DNA of 64,000 nt, taken from positions 124,001-188,000 of the forward strand of contig CAWFRO010000006.1 of assembly GCA_963818225.1 (NCBI GenBank). Direction: 5' to 3'. Positions 8,429 to 16,144 of this stretch are shown here, one piece after another. The position numbers were made by a program, and so were the translations under genes. This DNA comes from Palsa-504 sp963818225 (lineage in GTDB: Bacteria; Actinomycetota; Actinomycetes; Streptosporangiales; Streptosporangiaceae). The notes beneath the pieces are model-generated. The model ran no database searches, was not told the origin of the DNA, and worked only from the letters and a program-made list of their open reading frames with translations. The first letter of the stretch is position 1, and each line of letters begins with the position of its first letter.

Positions 8429-9131
8429 CCCGCGCCCGGTCTAACGGGGTCGGGCCGCTCACCACGTCCAGCAGGTGGGCCACGCGGTCCCGCAGCCCCC
8501 GCACCCCCGTCCGGTACCGCTGGTAGCCGGGCGTGCCCGGCCGGGCGGCGGATCCGTCCCGGCCCAGCTCGCCGCACGCCGCACTGATCAGGTGCTGGGC
8601 GGCCCCGAATGACATCATGCCGGGTACGCCTGGCCCCGGCGCGATCGTCATCGCCTCGTGGGCCAGCGCGCCAAGCTCCGGATCACCCTGGTCCAGCGCG
8701 AAGATCGTGGCCCCGTCCCGCCGCGCATCGCTGACCCGCTCGAGCAGCGGGACCGGCGCGGTGGCCGGCGTCACCACGAAGACCGTCTCGCCCCGCCGGG
8801 CCGCCTCCAGCCGTTCCAGGCCGACCCGAAGGTGCGACGGCGCGCCATCGGGGACTTCCCAGCGAACCAGCGTGGGCATCAGCTCCGGGATCCCGGCCAG
8901 CCGGCTTTCCTCGTCCAGGTGCGCGGTGAGGTGCCAGGGCTCTTCCTCTGGCGTGCCGACCAGCAGCAGGCCTCCCGGCGTCCGGGTCGCCTTACGCAGC
9001 CCGCGCGCGAAGGCGCGGGTCCGGTCGAGCCACCCGGTGGGGGCAAGTAGCGCACGGAGGGTGGCCACCTGGTTCGCGTCCACATACCTATGGTGCCCCC
9101 TGAAGGTACGTGTGCGCAGCCATATCGGCAC
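8388..9131 (-). CDS. Conserved actinobacterial protein of unknown function
   Basis: Up to 247 residues. Recognisable blocks are LLAPTGWLDRTRAFARGLR, GGLLLVGTPEEEPWHLTAH, GIPELMPTLVRWEVPDGAPS, RLEAARRGETVFVVTPA and ALDQGDPELGALAHEAMT. I recall such proteins in many actinomycetes but know no tested function; the C-terminal half has a Rossmann-like alternation that could be SIS-like. The true start may be a later GTG, around YVDANQVATL. The 3' end overlaps the YbjQ gene by ~41 bp. Divergent from npdG, 93 bp apart. Confidence 0.7.
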   Translation of the reverse strand: MPIWLRTRTFRGHHRYVDANQVATLRALLAPTGWLDRTRAFARGLRKATRTPGGLLLVGTPEEEPWHLTAHLDEESRLAGIPELMPTLVRWEVPDGAPSHLRVGLERLEAARRGETVFVVTPATAPVPLLERVSDARRDGATIFALDQGDPELGALAHEAMTIAPGPGVPGMMSFGAAQHLISAACGELGRDGSAARPGTPGYQRYRTGVRGLRDRVAHLLDVVSGPTPLDRARVRRPGSGPWWDAR

Positions 9132-9224
9132 AGGCAGTTGTTATCTGAACGAACCCGCAGGTACCGCGCGCCTGCGGCACGGCCCGCGCGCAGGGCAGGA
9201 CAGCAGGTCTGGCAGGATCGAACC

Positions 9225-9893
9225 ATGACTGAGCGCGAAGCCCCGTCCATCGACGGCCTGGTCATCGGCATCCTCGGCGGTACGGGTGACCAGGGCCGCG
9301 GCCTGGCCTTCAGGTTCGCCCGGGTCGGGCATCCGGTGATCATCGGCTCCCGCACGCAGGAGCGGGCGCAGAGCATTGCCGGGCTGGTCGGGCACCAGGT
9401 CCGGGGCATGGCCAACCGGGAGGCGGCCCTGGCCGCCGACGTGGTGATCGCCGCGGTGCCCTTCGAAGGCCACCGTGACCTGCTCGCCTCCCTGGCGTCC
9501 GAACTGGCCGGCAAGATCGTGGTCGACTGCGTGAACCCGCTCGGCTTCGACAACCGCGGCGCCTACCCGCTGCCCGTCCCCGAGGGCAGCGCGGCCGAGC
9601 AGGCCGCCGCCCTGCTCCCTGGCAGCCGGGTGGTCGCGGCGTTCCACCACGTCTCGGCGGTGCTGCTGCTGGATCCCGAGGTAGACAGCATCGACCTGGA
9701 CGTGCTGGTCCTCGGCGACGACCGCGCCGCCACTGATCTGGTGCAGGCCCTGGCCGGCCGGATTTCCGGGATGCGCGGTGTCTACGCGGGCCGCCTGCGC
9801 AACTGCGGTCAGGTCGAGGCCCTCACCGCGAACCTGGTCTCCATCAACCGCCGCTACAAGGCCCATGCGGGACTGCGGATCACCGATATCTGA
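9225..9893 (+). CDS. npdG: NADPH-dependent F420 reductase
   Basis: 222 residues. Transfers hydride between NADPH and cofactor F420. N-terminal Rossmann motif GILGGTGDQGRGLAFRFARV with the GxGxxG-type turn, then VIIGSRTQERA, where the SR pair contacts the NADP phosphate in this family; also VIAAVPFEGH, DCVNPLGF, FHHVSAVLLLDP and the conserved end AHAGLRITDI. Start ATG 9225 gives the normal family N-terminus. The enzyme can supply reduced F420 to the luciferase-like enzymes encoded at 11741 and 40942, and its presence supports an F420-making actinomycete host. Confidence 0.9.
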   Translation: MTEREAPSIDGLVIGILGGTGDQGRGLAFRFARVGHPVIIGSRTQERAQSIAGLVGHQVRGMANREAALAADVVIAAVPFEGHRDLLASLASELAGKIVVDCVNPLGFDNRGAYPLPVPEGSAAEQAAALLPGSRVVAAFHHVSAVLLLDPEVDSIDLDVLVLGDDRAATDLVQALAGRISGMRGVYAGRLRNCGQVEALTANLVSINRRYKAHAGLRITDI

Positions 9894-10095
9894 ACCCATG
9901 GCCGAACGGGCCATCCTTCCCGCTCCCGGACACAACGTACGGCCCTTGCCGAAACCGGTAAAATGGACGCGGCCAGCGGGGGGCGTTCACCCAGCCATCC
10001 CATGGTCTTCACCCAGACATCATCTGGACGCAACGGGCTATCCGGCCTCCGGCCGGCCTGAGCGGCAACGATGAGGCCAGCCGGGGAGGGAAGAG

Positions 10096-11569
10096 ATGCC
10101 GCCGCCGAAGAAGAAAAAGAAGAGCAGCCGCCGCGGAAGCCCCGCGCCCCGGACCACCCAGCCCCGGATCACCCGGCCTACGACCGCCGAGCCTAAGACG
10201 GCCCAGCCCAAGATCGCCCAGCCCAAGATCGCCCAGCCACTGGCTGGCGAGCCGCTGACCGGCCAGGACCTGCCGCCGGGCCTGGTCCCCACGCCTGCTC
10301 GCGCTGCCGGTTCCGCGTCCGCTCGCCCGGCTGGCCGGGCTCCGGCGCAGCCGGCCAGCAGCACCGCCCCCGCGCCGCAGGCCGGCCCGGCCGCGGCGCG
10401 GACGCCGGGCACCGCGGAGGCCGAGCGGCCGGCGGCCGCCGAGCCCGAGACGCCGGCCGGCCAGCCCCGCGGATGACGTACCCAAGTGGGCCGCGAAGGC
10501 GGTCGAGGAGCTGCTCACGCCGACCTACTGGCTCGACCCCGGCGAGGCGGGCGAGCCGTTCAGCGCCACGATCCGCTTCTCCGGCCGCCGGACCGACGTG
10601 ACCGGCAAGCCCCAGCCCCGCGACTCCTTCTGGCAAGAGGAGACCGTCGACGGGATCGTGCCGGGCAGCGGGCCGGTGGCCATCACCACCGAGGTCCGCG
10701 GCATCAACCCCGGCGAGTGGACGGTGACCGCGCGCTCCGCCGCCCGGGTCGGCGGCCGCCCCTTCCGGTCCTACCCGCCGCCCGGGCATGACCCGGCCGG
10801 CCTGTACCGGGTGCCCTGGCCCCGCCGGGTGGGGATCCCGGCGGAGCCCGTGGCGGCGGTCCGCACGTCGTCGCTGCTGCGTAGCAAGGTGCCCGGCGTC
10901 ATCCGGTTCGCTTACGCCACCCTGGTCGGCCTGGGCGTCCTGGTCGGGCTGGGCCTGGAGGCCCTGCTCCTGTCGCACGGGAATTACTCCCTGTTCCGCC
11001 CGATGCTGTTCTCGGTGATCGCGATCGTGGCCGGCGTGATCGGCGGGAAAGGCTGGTACGTCGCGGTGCACCGCGGCAAGAAGTTCGACGGCTGGTGCAT
11101 CCAGGGCTTCGTGGCCGGCGCGGCGGTAGTGGTCGCCGCGGCGGCACTGGCCGGCCCGGGCATCCCGGCCGGCGCCTACCTGGCCGCGGCCGCCCCGGCC
11201 CTGCTCATCGGCATGGCCATCGGCCGCCTCGGGTGCTTCTGGGCCGGCTGCTGTACCGGCAGGCCGACGGCTGACCGCTGGGGGGTCTGGTCCTCGGACC
11301 GCCGGCTCGGCTGCCGCCGCTCGCCCGCCCAGCTGCTGGAGGCCCTGGCCGCGCTGATCAGCGGGGCGGCGGTCCTGGCCGTCGTGCTGGCCGCCGGGCT
11401 CGCCCGGTCCGGGCCGGCGGCTGTCGTCGGGCTGGCCGTTTACACGTTGTGCCGGCAGTTCATCCTCGGCCTGCGGGCCGAGTCGCGGGTCTGGCGGTAC
11501 GGCCGCCCGGTCACCGGCGCGATCGCGGTCCTCGCGCTCATCGCCGGCATCATCCTGCTTGTGCGCTAG
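10096..11569 (+). CDS. Lgt-like prolipoprotein diacylglyceryl transferase family protein, apparent frameshift
   Basis: Starts at ATG 10096 behind AGGGAAGAG with MPPPKKKKKSSRR, then a Pro/Ala-rich linker with pentapeptide repeats, and stops at 10474-10476. From ~10472 coding continues in the next frame (DDVPKWAAKAVEELLTPTYW) with good codon use and no start codon before GTG 10598, so one extra base near 10445-10472 probably splits one gene. The downstream part has a beta-rich segment (~40-130), about six membrane helices, and GRLGCFWAGCCTGRPTADRW resembling the catalytic region of Lgt. Whether it transfers diacylglycerol is unproven. Confidence 0.65.
10156..10245 (+). repeat. 15-bp tandem repeat encoding pentapeptides
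   Basis: Six 15-base units encode TQPRI, TRPTT, AEPKT, AQPKI, AQPKI and AQPLA in the linker of the Lgt-like protein. Units at 10201-10215 and 10216-10230 are identical. The period equals the other 15-bp arrays in the window. Confidence 0.8.
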
Positions 11570-11740
11570 GCCCGCCCCACCCGGCCGCTCTGACCTGGCC
11601 GCCCCGACTGAGCAGCTGACCTGGCCGCGCTGGCGCGGCGAGCGGGAGCCGGAGGGCGGCGTGCAGCAGGCGATACCGGAGTGATTGGATGGAAGCCTGT
11701 CTATCCGAGAGCCGACCATAGCAACCCACGGAGGTCCGGC

Positions 11741-12604
11741 GTGGACATCGGAATCGGCCTGCCCACCACGATCCCCGGCACCGACGGCCGGACCCTGATC
11801 GAGTGGGCCAGGAACGCCGAGGAAGCCGGGTTCAGCACGCTCGGCACGATCGGCCGCCTGGTGTACCCGAACTATGAGGAGCTCATCGCCCTCAGCGCCG
11901 CCGCCGCGGTCACCAGCCGGATCAGGCTGACCACCGGCGTGCTGCTCGCGCCGCTCTACACGAACTCCGCGCTGCTGGCCAAGCAGGCGGCCTCGCTGGA
12001 CCGGCTGTCCGGCGGGCGCCTGGTGCTCGGCCTCGGGCTAGGCGGCCGGGAGGACGACTTCGCCGCCAGCGGGGTGAATCCGGAGGGCCGCGGGCGCCGG
12101 CTGGAAGAGCAGGTGGCCATGATGAAGCGGGTCTGGTCCGGCGAGGAGTTCGGCTACGCCGGAGGGATCGGGCCCGAGCCCGCCCGGCCCGGTGGCCCGG
12201 AGGTCATCCTGGGCGGTGCCGCCGAGGCCAGCTTCCGCCGCGTCGCCCGGATCGGGGACGGCTGGATCATGGGCGGCGGCACCCCCGACATGTTCGCCCG
12301 GGGCGCCGCGGAAGTGGATAAGGCCTGGCAGGAGGCGGGCCGCCCGGGCCGGCCGCGGAAGATCACGCTGGCGTACTTCGGGCTCGGACCCGAGGCCCGC
12401 AGCCAGGCCGAGGGCTACCTCCTGCACTACTACGGCTGGCTCGGCGAGGTGGCCGGCCAGATCGCGGCGGGCGCCGCGGTCAGCGCCGAGATGGTCAAGT
12501 CTTACGTCGCGGCGTTCGACGCCAGCGGCTGCGACGAGATCATCTTCGTCCCCAGCTCAGCCCGGCTCGACCAGATTTCGCTGCTCGCTGAGGCGGTCGG
12601 CTGA
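11741..12604 (+). CDS. LLM-class (luciferase-like) flavin/F420-dependent oxidoreductase
   Basis: 287 residues forming the luciferase-like TIM barrel: MDIGIGLPTTIPGTDGRTLIEWAR, TSRIRLTTGVLLAPLYTNSA, the conserved LDRLSGGRLVLGLGLGGREDDF, and a C-terminal FDASGCDEIIFVPSSA. Uses FMN or F420; the npdG gene nearby favours F420. GTG start at 11741, with GGAGGT 5 nt upstream deciding it over an upstream ATG (11681). Followed after 25 bp by the hydratase-like gene on the same strand. Confidence 0.85.
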   Translation: MDIGIGLPTTIPGTDGRTLIEWARNAEEAGFSTLGTIGRLVYPNYEELIALSAAAAVTSRIRLTTGVLLAPLYTNSALLAKQAASLDRLSGGRLVLGLGLGGREDDFAASGVNPEGRGRRLEEQVAMMKRVWSGEEFGYAGGIGPEPARPGGPEVILGGAAEASFRRVARIGDGWIMGGGTPDMFARGAAEVDKAWQEAGRPGRPRKITLAYFGLGPEARSQAEGYLLHYYGWLGEVAGQIAAGAAVSAEMVKSYVAAFDASGCDEIIFVPSSARLDQISLLAEAVG

Positions 12605-12629
12605 CCGCAGGCGGCGTAGGCTGCGAAGT

Positions 12630-13409
12630 ATGGGCTTTGAGCACATCCTGGTCGAGCGGGCCGGCGAATTCGCCACCATTACGATGAACCGCCCTCAGCG
12701 GCGTAACGCCTTGTCGCTGGAGCACATGCGCGAGCTGATCGCCGCGTTCGATGACGTCGGGAGCAGCGACGCCCTGGGCATCGTATTGGCCGGCCATGGG
12801 CCGGTGTTCAGCGCCGGGCATGACTTCGCCGACGTGGTCGACGCGGACCTGCTCGAAGTACGGTCGCTACTGACCACCTGCACCGAGCTGATGACACTGA
12901 TCCAGCAGGTGCCCCAGCCGGTGGTGGCGCGGGTGCACGGGCTGGCCACGGCGGCCGGCTGCCAGCTCGTGGCCACCGCTGATCTGGCCGTGGCCAGTGA
13001 AGACGCGGGATTCGCCGCGCCCGGGGGCAAGGGCGGCTGGTTCTGTCACACCCCGATGGTGGCGATCGCCAGGAACATCGGGCGCAAGCGGGCCGCGGAG
13101 ATGGCCATGTCGGGCGACGTCATCGACGCGCGTACCGCGCTGGACTGGGGACTGGTCAACCAGGTCGTCCCCGCGGCTCAGCTCGACAGCGCGGTCCAGG
13201 ACCTGCTGGAGCGCGTCACTCGCGGGTCAGCAGACAGCAAGGGCATCGGCAAGCAGGCTCTGTACGCCCAGATCGACCTGGACCAGCCCAAGGCCTATGC
13301 CTACGCGGTCGAGGTGATGGCCGCCACCAGCCAGCTCCCTGAGGCCCGCGAAGGGATGCGGGCCTTCCTGGGCAAGCGCAAGCCGAGCTGGCGCCGCGGC
13401 CGCGATTAG
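12630..13409 (+). CDS. Enoyl-CoA hydratase/isomerase family protein (ECHDC3-like)
   Basis: 259 residues of the crotonase fold. The oxyanion-hole segments are FSAGHDFADV and VHGLATAAGCQLVATADLAVAS. The loop GFAAPGGKGGWFCHTPMVAI with its FCHTP block resembles the ECHDC3 branch, and the two glutamates that hydrate enoyl-CoA in classical enzymes are not evident, so hydratase activity should not be assumed. Start ATG 12630. Same strand and 25 bp after the luciferase-like gene, probably one operon. Confidence 0.82.
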   Translation: MGFEHILVERAGEFATITMNRPQRRNALSLEHMRELIAAFDDVGSSDALGIVLAGHGPVFSAGHDFADVVDADLLEVRSLLTTCTELMTLIQQVPQPVVARVHGLATAAGCQLVATADLAVASEDAGFAAPGGKGGWFCHTPMVAIARNIGRKRAAEMAMSGDVIDARTALDWGLVNQVVPAAQLDSAVQDLLERVTRGSADSKGIGKQALYAQIDLDQPKAYAYAVEVMAATSQLPEAREGMRAFLGKRKPSWRRGRD

Positions 13410-13650
13410 CGGCACCATAGCTGTCTTCCGGCTCTGCCCGCTGGAGCTGGTGCGAGCCCGGCGTTGTGCGGCGGCAATCACAGCGGCCTGGCCTGGCCTG
13501 GGCTGCGGCGTCGGGTCACCGCGGTGGCTGGCATCATCCACCCCGTGGCGCGCGACTCTCTTCCCGACATGACGCGACTATGCGGGGCCGTGCTCCTACT
13601 GGTTTCCCGATTACGTACAGACGCCCGATACCGGAGGTTATCCGGTGATC

Positions 13651-13735
13651 TGTGAACAAGCTGTTAGTTGATCCGTGGATAACCATTTCCAGCTTGCGGA
13701 AAACGTGCCGCGATCTGTGGAGATAATGTGGACAG
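13651..13735 (+). promoter_or_regulatory. Phased array of five DnaA-box-like motifs, copy 1
   Basis: Five same-orientation matches to TGTGGACAA (reverse complement of the DnaA box TTGTCCACA): TGTGAACAA 13651, CGTGGATAA 13674, TGCGGAAAA 13695, TGTGGAGAT 13716 and TGTGGACAG 13727. Start-to-start spacing is 23, 21, 21 and 11 bp, close to whole helical turns, so all lie on about one face of the helix. They end ~33 bp before the -35 element. Confidence 0.5.
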
Positions 13736-13767
13736 AAAAAAGCCTGACAATAGGTCGCGGAAAGTTC

Positions 13768-13796
13768 TTGCGCACCACTCGGGGACGCGATAGAAA
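13768..13796 (+). promoter_or_regulatory. Sigma70-like promoter of the repeated ncRNA, copy 1
   Basis: -35 TTGCGC (13768-13773), 17-bp spacer, -10 TAGAAA (13791-13796). Both hexamers and the spacer length are conserved in copy 2. Expected transcription start is about 13803. Confidence 0.5.
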
Positions 13797-13802
13797 TAGT
13801 TC

Positions 13803-13935
13803 ACCGTCGGAAACGGGCACCATCTGGAGGAACTCCGGGAGGCGCGCAGACCGGGAGACCGGCCCTCGTGCCGGTGCCTGGCCCCGGCGGGCCGGCGAGG
13901 CCCCCTCCATCTCATACATGGAGGGGGCCTCGTCA
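13803..13935 (+). ncRNA. Predicted structured small RNA with terminator, copy 1
   Basis: Predicted ~133-nt RNA. An outer helix pairs CGGGCACC (13814-13821) with GGTGCCTG (13873-13880). Inside lie hairpin A, CTGGAG/CTCCGG (13824-13838), and hairpin B, CCGG-GAGA-CCGG (13851-13862) with a GNRA loop. A 12-bp hairpin, GGCCCCCTCCAT/ATGGAGGGGGCC (13899-13929, 7-nt loop), followed by TCGTCATTTTCT looks like an intrinsic terminator. The copies differ in ways that keep pairing (hairpin B CCGG to CTGG). No known family recognised. The 5' end is inferred from the promoter. Confidence 0.55.
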
Positions 13936-13946
13936 TTTTCTCGTTG

Positions 13947-14757
13947 TCATCCCGGCCCGGCGGTGAGATCGTCAGAGCGTCCGGCCGCCAGCCGCGGCCA
14001 CTGGGCGATGGGGCGCCCGCCCGGCCACTCCGGCCACTCCCGCAACGGCGGCCAGCCGGGCGGGCCGCCGCTGGTCCGCGTATTGGAGCACTGCTGAGGC
14101 CAGCCCGGGGGAGAGTTCTCCCACGGCTCCTGGCGCCCGTACACGGTCAGGTCCATGAGCGCGTAGCTGTAGTCCATGGCCTCGACGCCGCGCAGGGTGG
14201 TCCAGTAGGTCTCGAACACCTGCTGGCCGTCTCGCAGGTAGCACACGATCTGCATCCTGTTGTCCTCTCGCCCGGCGAGGAGCCGGCCGACGCGATGGCT
14301 CGGCTGAATACCAGGGCACGTCCCAGCCCATGAAGTCGCGGTAGGCGATGCTTTCGTCGTAGGGGCCCTGGCAGAAGACCGCGTAGGTGATGTCCCGGGA
14401 ATTCAGGTAAGACAGCTCGGTGACCTGGGTGGTGACCCAGGTGCAGCCTTCGCACTGCTGGGCCGCGGGGTGGCCGGAGTGCCACATGAAGTAGTAGGCG
14501 ATGAGCTGGCCGCGCCCCTCGAACGTGTCGAGCAGGGTGAGCGGCCCGCGGGGCCCGGTCAGCGTGAGGCCGGCGTCGACCTCGACCATGGGCAGGCGCC
14601 GCCGGGCCGCGGCGATCGCGTCGCCCTCCCGGGTGTGCGCCTTTTCCCGGGCTCGCAGCTCGTCCAGCTCGGCCTGGAAGGCGGCCCGGTCGACGGCCGC
14701 GGGCCGGCCCGGTGCACTCGCGGCGCCGGCCGCCGGCTTGGCTGTCTCATCGGTCAT
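13947..14757 (-). pseudogene. DUF899 family (thioredoxin-like) protein, frameshifted
   Basis: The N-terminal frame (ATG 14757) has the family blocks YYFMWHSGHPAAQQCEGCTW, YLNSRDITYAVF and YRDFMGWDVPWYSAE, then drifts off. Homology resumes one base on with LLAGRED...MQIVCYLRDGQQVFETYWTT, MDYSYALMDLTVYGRQEPWE and PPGWPQQCSNTRTSGGPP, ending at 13947. One extra base near 14290-14305 explains it. DUF899 proteins have a thioredoxin-like fold; the CEGC pair is kept. Last gene of the SRPBCC-ArsR operon; its start overlaps the ArsR stop by 11 bp. Confidence 0.78.
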
Positions 14758-15103
14758 GTCGGTTCCTTTCCTTGTTCTCCGCGTGGGCGGCTTCGGCGAG
14801 CCGTTTGATGGCGTCCAGGCGCCGGTCCCACTGCGCGGCCAGCTCGGCCATGGCCCGGGCCGCCTGGTCGAGGCGGCCGGCCTCGACCTGGTAGAGGACT
14901 TCCCGGCCCTGTTTACGGCGGCTGATCAGCCCGGCCCGTTCGAGCACGACCAGATGCTTGGAGACGGCCTGGCGGGAGAACGGCACCCGTCCGGCCAGCC
15001 AGCTGGCGCTCACCTCGCCGTTGCTGACCAGCAGGTCAAGGACGTGGCGGCGAGATGGCTCGGCGATGGCCGACCACAGCTCATCGTCGGTCTGCGCCGT
15101 CAT
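14747..15103 (-). CDS. ArsR-family transcriptional regulator
   Basis: 118 residues, a compact winged helix-turn-helix: ELWSAIAEPSRRHVLDLLVS, then the recognition helix FSRQAVSKHLVVLERAGLIS and wing RKQGREVLYQVEA. No cysteine metal site is visible, fitting the non-metal ArsR branch that accompanies SRPBCC/AHSA1 genes. Start overlaps the SRPBCC stop (ATGA at 15100-15103), so the two are coupled. Probably represses its own operon through the palindromes at 15634-15690. Confidence 0.9.
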   Translation of the reverse strand: MTAQTDDELWSAIAEPSRRHVLDLLVSNGEVSASWLAGRVPFSRQAVSKHLVVLERAGLISRRKQGREVLYQVEAGRLDQAARAMAELAAQWDRRLDAIKRLAEAAHAENKERNRHDR

Positions 15104-15546
15104 CCCGCTCGGCGTTCCTCGTGCAGCGTGGCGAGGCGGTCCAGGTACTCGACCCAGCCTTCCTGGTGCTCGCCGGCGTAACGCTGTTTCTCCGCGTCGG
15201 GCCAGGCGAGCAGCTCGTGGCCGCTTTCGGTCACCCGGAGACGGGTCCGCTCGTCTCCTTCGGGGGTCAGCGTGAACTCGACCAGCATCGAGTTGCCGGC
15301 CACCGGCTCCTCGCCGCGGGGGAAGTTCCAGCGGAACGACAAGCGGATGGGCGGATCGACCGTCACCACGACGACCGGGCCGCCCTGGTCCCCGAACTCC
15401 ATGTAGCCACGGGCGCCCGGTTCGACCACGAGATCCACCCGGTCAGCGAACCACTGGCTGAGCTGATCGGGCTCGGTGATGGTGCGCCATACCACCTCCA
15501 CCGGTGCCTCGATCACCACCTCCCGGTCGATCACCAGTCCTGGCAT
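15100..15546 (-). CDS. SRPBCC (AHSA1/START-like) domain protein
   Basis: 148 residues. Typical AHSA1 pattern: VIDREVVIEAPVEVVWRTIT, QLSQWFADRVDL, LSFRWNFPRGEEP, VEFTLTPEGDERTRLRVTES and a C-terminal helix EGWVEYLDRLATLHEE. Binds an unknown hydrophobic ligand in a helix-grip pocket. ATG 15546 follows a strong AAGGAGGAGAT site, which decides this start over the longer open frame. First gene of the SRPBCC-ArsR-DUF899 operon. Confidence 0.88.
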   Translation of the reverse strand: MPGLVIDREVVIEAPVEVVWRTITEPDQLSQWFADRVDLVVEPGARGYMEFGDQGGPVVVVTVDPPIRLSFRWNFPRGEEPVAGNSMLVEFTLTPEGDERTRLRVTESGHELLAWPDAEKQRYAGEHQEGWVEYLDRLATLHEERRAG

Positions 15547-15633
15547 CAGGATCTCCTCCTTCGCTTGACGGCGCCGGTGGCCATCGCCGCGCGGCGGATC
15601 GCCGCGGGGTGGCACTGACCGCGCCCGTCCCGA

Positions 15634-15690
15634 TATCTGCAACCAACGGTAGCAGTTCACACGAGGAGATGCAATCGAAGGTTGCAGATA
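15634..15690. promoter_or_regulatory. Paired palindromic operators upstream of the SRPBCC-ArsR operon
   Basis: Two near-palindromes, GCAACCAACGGTAGC (15639-15653) and GCAATCGAAGGTTGC (15671-15685), lie 32 bp apart (about three helical turns). They sit within a perfect 11-bp inverted repeat TATCTGCAACC (15634-15644) / GGTTGCAGATA (15680-15690). Position ~90-140 bp before the SRPBCC start fits ArsR operators. The match to an ArsR site is inferred. Confidence 0.55.
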
Positions 15691-15766
15691 AGCCCAGCGC
15701 CGCAGCCGGCGTCGGCGCCTGTCCGGCATGGCCGGTGATGCCGCCGCCGGACGTCACCCGGTGATC

Positions 15767-15850
15767 TGTGGACAAGCTGTTAGTAATTTAGTGGATAACC
15801 AGGTAAAGCTGCGGAAAACGTGCCGCGATCTGTGGAGATAATGTGGACCG
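15767..15850 (+). promoter_or_regulatory. Phased array of five DnaA-box-like motifs, copy 2
   Basis: TGTGGACAA at 15767 is a perfect complement of the actinomycete DnaA box TTGTCCACA. It is followed by AGTGGATAA 15790, TGCGGAAAA 15810, TGTGGAGAT 15831 and TGTGGACCG 15842. Spacings 23, 20, 21 and 11 bp mirror copy 1 even though the bases between the boxes differ. Confidence 0.55.
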
Positions 15851-15882
15851 GAAATATCTTGGTAATAGGCCGTGAAAAACTC

Positions 15883-15911
15883 TTGCGCACCACTCGCGGA
15901 CGCGATAGAAA
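15883..15911 (+). promoter_or_regulatory. Sigma70-like promoter of the repeated ncRNA, copy 2
   Basis: -35 TTGCGC (15883-15888) and -10 TAGAAA (15906-15911) with a 17-bp spacer, as in copy 1. Expected start of transcription about 15918. Confidence 0.5.
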
Positions 15912-15917
15912 TACTCC

Positions 15918-16104
15918 ACCGTCGGAAACGGGCACCATCTGGAGGTAACTCCGGGAGGCGCGCAGACTGGGAGACCGGCCTTTCGTGCGGTGCCTGGCCC
16001 CGGTGGGCGGCCCTGAGGATCAGCGAGGTCAGGTGACTGGCCGGCCTGGTCTGACGGGCCGGCGAGGCCCCCTCCATCTCATACATGGAGGGGGCCTTCG
16101 TCGT
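15918..16104 (+). ncRNA. Predicted structured small RNA with terminator, copy 2
   Basis: Predicted ~187-nt RNA. Outer helix CGGGCACC (15929-15936) with GGTGCCTG (15989-15996); hairpin A CTGGAG-GTAA-CTCCGG (15939-15954), a GNRA tetraloop; hairpin B CTGG-GAGA-CCGG (15967-15978), where the C-to-T change relative to copy 1 leaves a G-U pair. The extra ~51 nt lie between this domain and the terminator (16066-16096, then TTCGTCGTTATCCTT). Structure read by eye; expression unknown. Confidence 0.55.
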
Positions 16105-16144
16105 TATCCTTCCCGGCCGGCCCGCTGCGCTAACCCGGACCGGG

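Larger units (their letters stand above)
13642..13929 (+). repeat. Duplicated non-coding element, copy 1
   Basis: A 288-bp stretch that aligns over its whole length with 15758-16096 in the same orientation. Identity is very high in blocks, for example GTGCCGCGATCTGTGGAGAT, TTGCGCACCACTCG, GTCGGAAACGGGCACCATCT and GAGGCCCCCTCCATCTCAT. Single-base gaps and a ~51-bp insertion in copy 2 break any shared reading frame, which argues against coding. It contains phased boxes, a promoter, a structured RNA and a terminator, listed separately. The 230 bp between the hydratase gene and this copy (13410-13641) show nothing recognisable. Confidence 0.85.
15758..16096 (+). repeat. Duplicated non-coding element, copy 2
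   Basis: Second copy of the element at 13642-13929, same orientation, 2.1 kb away. It differs by scattered substitutions, one-base gaps and an insertion of ~51 bp at about 16000-16055. The terminator hairpin and its loop CTCATAC are identical in both. Together the copies bracket the SRPBCC-ArsR-DUF899 operon as direct repeats. With the operators at 15634-15690 this accounts for the 598-bp gap between SRPBCC and PIG-L. Confidence 0.85.

Noticed and set aside
13803..13935. Identity of the repeated RNA as 6C RNA, 4.5S RNA or tmRNA
   Set aside because: There are no C6 hairpin loops, no SRP Alu or asymmetric-loop sequence and no tRNA-like ends or tag-peptide frame.
13638..13936. Overlapping minus-strand ORFs (about 90 codons) within element copy 1, one starting MYEMEGASPAR, with a similar start in copy 2
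   Set aside because: The shared start is just the terminator hairpin read backwards; between the copies the frame is broken by one-base gaps while nucleotide identity continues, so conservation is at RNA/DNA level.
13651..15850. Chromosomal replication origin because of DnaA-box-like motifs
   Set aside because: No dnaA or dnaN nearby, only five boxes per copy, no clear AT-rich unwinding region, and a promoter-terminator unit follows.
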